A DNA stretch of 64,000 nt from Rhizoctonia solani (Eukaryota > Basidiomycota > Agaricomycetes > Cantharellales > Ceratobasidiaceae). The DNA lies in the NCBI RefSeq assembly GCF_016906535.1, contig NC_057380.1, forward strand, positions 1,612,001 through 1,676,000. The letters are read 5' to 3'. Positions within the stretch are counted from its first letter, which is position 1. Every line of letters begins with the position of its first letter. Made by a program: the position numbers and the translations under genes. The notes under the pieces are model-generated. The model was not told where the DNA came from, did no database searches, and saw only the letters and a program-made list of their open reading frames with translations. Shown in pieces: positions 58,357-64,000 of this stretch.

Positions 58357-61300
58357 CTAATAACGCAACGTACCAAAACTCCCAAACTCATCTACTTCAG
58401 ATTGTGTGCTCTGCGAACGCGGACTCGCGGGCGCGAGCGAGCTCCAGGCCGCCGAGGGGCTAAATGCGCGCGTGGGTTCCGCGCCGGATGGGCCAAACGT
58501 CCGGCGGCTGGTCGTGGCGTAGATCGACTCGTTGCCGAGGATGGACGAGCTGGACGGGTTCCGCGCTGGAGCGGGCATGGGGGTCGGGCTGGACGAAATG
58601 GCTCGGGCGGTCGTTCGTGAGGGCAGGGTGCTCGTGCGTGAGATGACTCGTGCGTGGCCGTTGCCATTGCCATTACTGTTTCCGACTGGTGCTCTGGACG
58701 CTCCGACCGTCACTTTGTGTGCTCCGACTGTAGGCTTGGGCGCGTCGACAGCTGGCTTGGGAGCTTCGGCAACCGCCTTGGGAACCTCGACTACTTTCGG
58801 AGCCTCCGCCGGCTTGGGAGCCTTGCCGCTAAACTCTCGAATCAACTGGCTGGCCTCGCTATGACTCTTGTCTCCGCCCTCGCTCTCGCTGCCGCTCTCT
58901 GATCTTCTTCAGGAAGAACCTCGGGCGTCTGCGTCTAGATCCCCCAAGCTCATCAGCTCCCATCCCCTTACCATGACGAAAAACAGAAGACTCACTCGGT
59001 TCTTCCATCCTCCAGCAGCAGGACCAGAAACACCAGCCCCGACCGCGACTCCTTCACCCTCCTTGCCCTCCAACCGCGCCCACTCGCCCGTCGACTTGCG
59101 AGCAACGACCGGACGAATCGAGCGCGTCGTCGGTCCCGTAGACTGATACAACGACGGTGGCGTATACCCCGCCGTAACAGCCCCACTCGACTGGGCTTGC
59201 CCGTTTCCAGTAGCCGCAGTGCTCGAGGGTACCTCGCGCTCGACCCGCGCAGGGAGAATCGTCGTCCGGACCGGCTGCGAGACCGAAAAGCTCCGGACGG
59301 GGGGCTCGGGAGTCCGGAACGACGGCTGGGCGCTCGAGCTTCTCACCGACGCGGACGCGCTTCGCCCGTGTGCCGGCCGGGAAATGGATCCTCCGAGTGT
59401 GCTCGCCAGGTGGGACGGGACGGTCTCGAGCCCCAGGCCGCTGACGAGCCCCTTTTCGAGTCCGGTTCCAAAGTTGAGTGTGGCGCCGCCAAAGCCGAGC
59501 TGAGAATTTGCGCTGCCCGAAAACCCGAGTTGGGAGCTTGCTGCGCGCCAAAGCTGCTGCCCGCCCCGGTAAAGCCCATCTGAGAAGATGAGCGCATGCT
59601 CATTGACGAGGAAGATCGAGTGTGTGAGCCGACAGAGGGGGGTGGGCTCGTAGCAGGCGTTGAACTCGTTTCACTCCGGCCCGGAATAAGTGTGTACCTC
59701 TGAGGGGCCAAGACGGTCGCTACACCCCTCGGGACGCCAACCTCTGTACCAATAGGCGATGGCGCGCGAGAACGTTCTGGCTCTGGTTCAGGGGTGGGCG
59801 AGCGGGGAGGTGAAGGCGGTTGTTCCTCTTCCTCTTCCTCTTGAACGGAAGGCTGAGAGCTCGTCTCGGAGGCAGGCGCAGAGGGAGCCACGACAGACGA
59901 AGTCGAAGGCGGGGCAGACGAAGTGAGCGCACTACCCTCATTCGATTGCGGACCCAATTGTAACACTCCGCTCGAATCCCTCTCCCAGCCGAGCATGCCC
60001 AGCTTGAGCACTCTCCCGTACGTGTCGAATGCGAGTCTCGGGGGAGGAGAGGGAGAAGGCATATATGGCTGAGATGCCGGCCGACGAAACCGAGACCGAC
60101 CGGCGTGGGATGGGTGCAGAGGGAGGGCGAGGTGGTGGGGGTGGTTGAATGGCATGGGTTTAGCCGCGGGCGAGAACTTGGCGGCAGGAGCTGATGGGGG
60201 AAGAGGCGAAGACGTTCGAGGCTTGACGACTCCGGGCGCAGGAGAAGAAGTACGAGACCCAGCTCTGGGTAGAGGCGGTGGGGGACCGGGCTCTGAAAAC
60301 CTCGAGGTCGTCTTTCCGGGCAATGCAGGTGGGGGACCAGGTTCCCTAAAGCCTCTCTCGTCCAGACTGAGCTTGTCAGGTTCAGAATCTAAATCTGTGG
60401 AATGGGTCATGGGGCTCAGACTAGGCAAAAGGTTCGAGGGGATCTGGACGGGCACCGACGCACCGTTCATGATCATTCGGCCATCGGCATCTACGCGATA
60501 AGCTCGTCCGTTTTCACCTCTCACGTACCGGCGGCCCATAGAGTCATAGGAAAACGTTGTCGAGGCGGACGAAACACTATGGGCCTGGGAGGATGGAGCG
60601 CGTGGAGGAAGCTGGAAAGAGGCCTGGGGCGGAGACTCGGAAGATCTGAGGCGGGACTCCCAATCGACAATAGACTCGTCGTCGTCGTCGCGTTTTTTGG
60701 GCGGGGGAGGAGGGGGAGGGGGAGCCGTGATACCCACAGCCGAACGCGCCTCGAAAGCCTTGAGGGCCCGACCGTATGTCGCATAGACGTCTTCTCCATC
60801 CAGGCCCATGACCGCCACACTGGGTGACGCGCTAAGGGAGCTGAGGCTGAGCTGCGAAGGCGAGGCAGCGATCTGACCAGGCGATAAAATGGCACGAGAG
60901 GGAGGCTGTTCGGGCTCGACCTGTTCTTCCTCGTCTTCGGGCTCGGGATCTGGAGTACCGTCAAGAGTGCCCTGCTTCTTCATTCTCCTCTCCCATGCCT
61001 CTTTGAACCTAGGGAATCGTAAGCGCCGAGCATGTTCGGTATCGTGGGCGTTGTGATGCGCGAGGACGAGGGATTTGCGGGTCTCAATCTCGGCCTGGGG
61101 ATCAGTCGTGGTCAGAACTGTGCTCGTCTCATCTTCATCATCTTTGATTCGTCGTCGAGGTCTGCTATCCTTGACGGTGGCATCTGAGCTATGGCTGACG
61201 ACTCGGTTCGTAGGTTTCCCATGCTCGCGCAGGAAGGCTAAATCCACCGGAGGAACGGGCAAGACAGTATGACATAACGCGCATAGAACGTATTCGGTAT

Positions 61301-61805
61301 CTGCCAAACGGTGGGGAGAGGGACCTGGGGGAGCATTCGCTGCGCCGCCGTCAAAGGACATGCTACTCGAGGGACGCGAGCCGGGACCAGGGGACGTCAT
61401 GCTCCGTGGGGGAACCATGGACGTAGAGGCCCGAGACGCATACGGTCGGTCAAAGCTGGGTCGTCCCATGCCAACGCTCGGCTCAGGCTTGAGCTTGCTT
61501 AGACGTGCTCGGTGGGCAGAGGTGCGTGCATGGACCGCATAATGCTCGGGACCGACGAACAAAAACTGCGCAGTGGGCTCTTGGCCGAGTGGACAGCATA
61601 CTATGCACCGGACAGGCGCTACGGGGCCCTCGACGCGTAGTCTGTGGCCGACGCTGGCCAGATGGATCGACGAGTGGACTTGGGCGTGTACCGCTTTACA
61701 TGGGTCGCAAAAGGCTGGGGTGTGTGTGTGCGATGCGCTGCATGATGGGTCGTTACAAGGTACAGGATCGAGTGCAACCAGCGACGGACAGAGCACGGTC
61801 GCCAT
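58357..61805 (-). CDS. Large disordered protein with N-terminal zinc-binding module (pair 2, member 2)
   Basis: ATG at 61805 (MATVLCPSLVALDPVPCNDP). The N-terminus is rich in spaced Cys/His: CNDPSCSASHTHTPAFCDPC, HAQVHSSIHLASVGH, CIVC, then GPEHYAVHARTSAHRARL. This suggests B-box- or U1-like zinc sites, with a further CALC pair near residue 180. The rest, more than 700 residues, is disordered: Pro-rich runs (PPPPPPPKKRDDDD), Glu-rich runs and Ser repeats. A final exon ends VDEFGSFGTLRY (stop 58357-58359). A one-base loss near 59545 separates GAGSSFG from SSQLGFSGSANSQLGFG. Function not recognised. The AHR finger motif resembles the one in the neighbouring gene, so the two may be distant duplicates. 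Confidence 0.55.
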
Positions 61806-62853
61806 TGTGGACGTTGGCACGGATAAAACAACAAGATTGTTTTTCTTATAATTTACTGCCAGGTGGGGGCATGAGGCTCAGGGTTTCAGGGTCGTGTCCA
61901 GTTTTGCTCGTTGGTTTACTCGATTGTTGTTCGGTGTCGTGACTTGTATCATTGTTTTTCGAGACCAATTTACGTTTGATGCGTGTAGCATATACGTATC
62001 TTTGTTGTCGACGAGTCTCTCTGCAAACACCCTTCAACAAAAACATCCTCCCCACCCACGTGAGACGCGTACATCCAATCGCTGTGTTGTTTTCAATGAC
62101 GACATGAGGCTGGGGAACATTTCCAACCTATGGACACGCCTATAGAGTAAGTTTACTTCACGTCCTGCACACCAGCCAAAAAGCTAGAGTTACTGCATAT
62201 CTACCCCGAAACGGGTATATGAGTCTCCACCCATCTGCACTCCACCACGTGTCCCAACGAGGTTAATTCGGCAACTTGCGACAAACCTTGCTTTACGTTC
62301 TCGAATTTTTCTATATTGAATCCTATTTTACGGCAGAACTGATATTCTTAGCACAGCTTTTTGTACGTTCTGTGCGTGTCCTTTCCAGAGTCTTACCTGA
62401 CTGTTCCAAAGGATCCGGACGCGAGGTTCTTGCTTTCGAAGTATACCTGCTCAATCTATATTTGGCCATATCATAAAGCCCGCACATCTCGATCCTTGAG
62501 CTTTATATTGGCATTCTATCCATTTGTATCAATATCCATGAATCTATGATCCAAAATGCGACCAGCACTTTATCTTGGAATTGTCACGTAATGGTGTATT
62601 TTACTTAAACACGTATTCATTTCACAGACAACAACGGTGATTGAGTATACTAGCCGTAGCCAGAAACTACTCTCGGAAAGCAGCCCTTTCCTGCGGAAGC
62701 ATAAATCGGAAAACTTGCGAATATATGCGGTATAATACCAGGCTATATTGATTTGAATGTACCACATGTATGCTACCATATAGTACAATAATTCCACTTA
62801 AATCATCATAAAACATCACAAGATGATAAAATCTCTGAGACTACATTTTGTGA
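61806..62853. other. Intergenic spacer
   Basis: About 1 kb, AT-rich, no supported gene. Probably the promoter of the gene at 58357-61805 and the 3' flank of TPR-CHAT copy 3. Confidence 0.45.
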
Positions 62854-64000
62854 TTACGAACCAATGTGGATATACGGCACCCACCGCCCAAACTCCTTCT
62901 CCCCAACCTTCTCGCGTAGCCCCGCAACAGCATAATGAACCGCTCTCCCCGCCTCTCCATTCCCGACCTTCCCAGCTTTCATCAACATCTCATACACCTT
63001 ATCAGCCACAAACGGCGCATCCTCGTCCATCACAGACCACATCGACGCAACCACGCTCGGATACCCAGCCATCATCATCCCAGACGCAAGATGAATAGCC
63101 TCATCGGGCAACCGTTCGTCCCCCGTCGCAGTCTGGCACGCAGACAAAAACGCGAGTCCCTTGTTTTTGAACGATCGTTGGGTGATGGTCACTAGGTCGA
63201 GGGTCCCGTCGTGCAGGTAGAACCCGCTCTTGGTCGGGTTCATAATGTTCTGATGAGCGTGGCATGCCAGGTGCACCCAGTCGTATCGTTCCATCTCGGC
63301 GAGCACGGTTGCGGTTGTCGCTTGGTCATTTCAGCTGTGAGTACACCGCTCGGTGTTGTGTGTGGTTCTTAAGACATTCGAGCTCTCTGGTGACGCCCTG
63401 CAATGGACTGTGACCGGGTGTGATCGATTGACCGACGGCCAGCACCCGAGGAGGTCGATCTAGCACGGTAGGAACGGATGATAGCAGAGCATTAAGAGTA
63501 GGCGTATATGAGGATATGACATGGTCAAACACTCGTGATCGCGGTTGGCCGTAGTCCCCGGCCGCATGTAGCGGCAAGAAGGTGATGGCTCCTGTGGGAC
63601 ACCACGTGACATGGGGGAGGTCGTTTGGTGCATCGTTATCCTAAAGAACGCGCGTTAATATGCATATACACGGTGATAATGTCTAGTCGGCCGACGCACG
63701 AGGTATCCCAGGTAATCAAGCACCGGCTTGACGACTTCATTCCAGAGACTAGCAAGCACCAGCCCGATGTCAGGTTCAGGCTCTGACAGAGGCAGAGCCT
63801 TGGGCTTGAAACCGCGCTCTCGAAGTCGCTTGTTCCTCAGCATGGTGTCAATCTGCGAGCGAGCATTCCGCGCTTTCTCCTCGGTATAGTCGGAAAGAGC
63901 GAGATGGCCAACGTGGTCCTTTCCAGGCTTGATCACAAGCGCATCGCAATGGGCGTCGTGGCAGTTGATGACAACCACAGGTCCGTATCGAGCAGTCTTT
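62854..64000 (-). pseudogene. TPR-CHAT protein, copy 3, C-terminal part (frameshifted, 5' cut by window)
   Basis: Exon 1 runs from the window end to 63700 (KTARYGPVVVINCHDAHCDA ...), exon 2 from 63640 to the stop at 62854-62856. The 59-nt intron sits at the same place and has the same GTGCGT donor as in copies 1 and 2. The CHAT segment has HLACHAHQN and FLSACQTATGDERLPDEA. Near 63325-63331 two bases are missing relative to the other copies (CTGAAATGACCAAGCG; QLK then TGA), so the frame stops before the catalytic His and Cys. Sequence is clearly more diverged than copies 1 and 2 are from each other. It could be a pseudogene or carry a consensus error; the downstream frame is otherwise clean. 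Confidence 0.75.

Noticed and set aside
1..64000. tRNA, rRNA, CRISPR array, telomere repeats, LTR retrotransposon
   Set aside because: Looked for A/B-box and cloverleaf patterns, regular direct repeats with unique spacers, TTAGGG-type arrays and reverse-transcriptase or integrase motifs. Nothing convincing was found. The only regular tandem array is the protein-coding TPR repeat.

Overview
The window looks like nuclear DNA of a filamentous basidiomycete. Genes are interrupted by many short (about 45-80 nt) GT-AG introns, some with GC donors. The gene set (fungal Zn2Cys6 regulators, an F-box protein, secreted bicupin oxalate decarboxylases, a GH43 arabinanase, TPR-CHAT proteins) is typical of plant-associated Agaricomycetes. 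A Rhizoctonia/Ceratobasidium-type fungus is my best guess, from family content only.

Layout. 1-1234: 3' end of a TPR-CHAT protease-like gene (copy 1, + strand). 3.4-8.3 kb: two tandem secreted GH23 lytic-transglycosylase-like genes (- strand). 8.5-16.4 kb: gene-poor. 17.4-20.9 kb: Zn2Cys6 regulator 1. 22.0-23.8 kb: F-box protein. 24.3-25.9 kb: GH43 arabinanase with frame lesions. 26.6-31.2 kb: TPR-CHAT copy 2 (- strand), with about 15 repeats of 45 residues and a 421-bp insertion in its 5' part. 34.8-36.4 kb: HMG-box regulator. 38.0-40.1 kb: oxalate decarboxylase 1. 41.8-42.3 kb: ribosomal protein uS10 (RPS20). 42.7-44.7 kb: Zn2Cys6 regulator 2. 47.1-49.1 kb: oxalate decarboxylase 2. 49.8-61.8 kb: four large, mostly disordered proteins, all on the - strand, apparently two paralogous pairs. 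62.9-64.0 kb: TPR-CHAT copy 3, frameshifted and cut by the window end.

Three themes stand out. First, TPR-CHAT genes occur three times and carry a recently shuffled repeat array. CHAT is the caspase/separase-like fold used in bacterial TPR-CHAT death effectors; in fungi the role is unknown, and allorecognition or cell death is only inference. Second, a non-autonomous dispersed repeat occurs at four places (about 2.1, 30.6, 37.6 and 46.3 kb). One copy sits inside TPR-CHAT copy 2 with a 5-bp target duplication, and removing it restores the reading frame. Third, many otherwise well-conserved genes show 1-2 nt deletions, often in short homopolymers or dinucleotide repeats. This suggests residual consensus errors, with gene decay as the alternative, so 'broken' calls here should be read with caution.

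The secreted enzymes (GH23, GH43, oxalate decarboxylases) fit a fungus dealing with bacterial and plant cell walls and with oxalate. I see no operon-like co-regulation beyond tandem paralogy.
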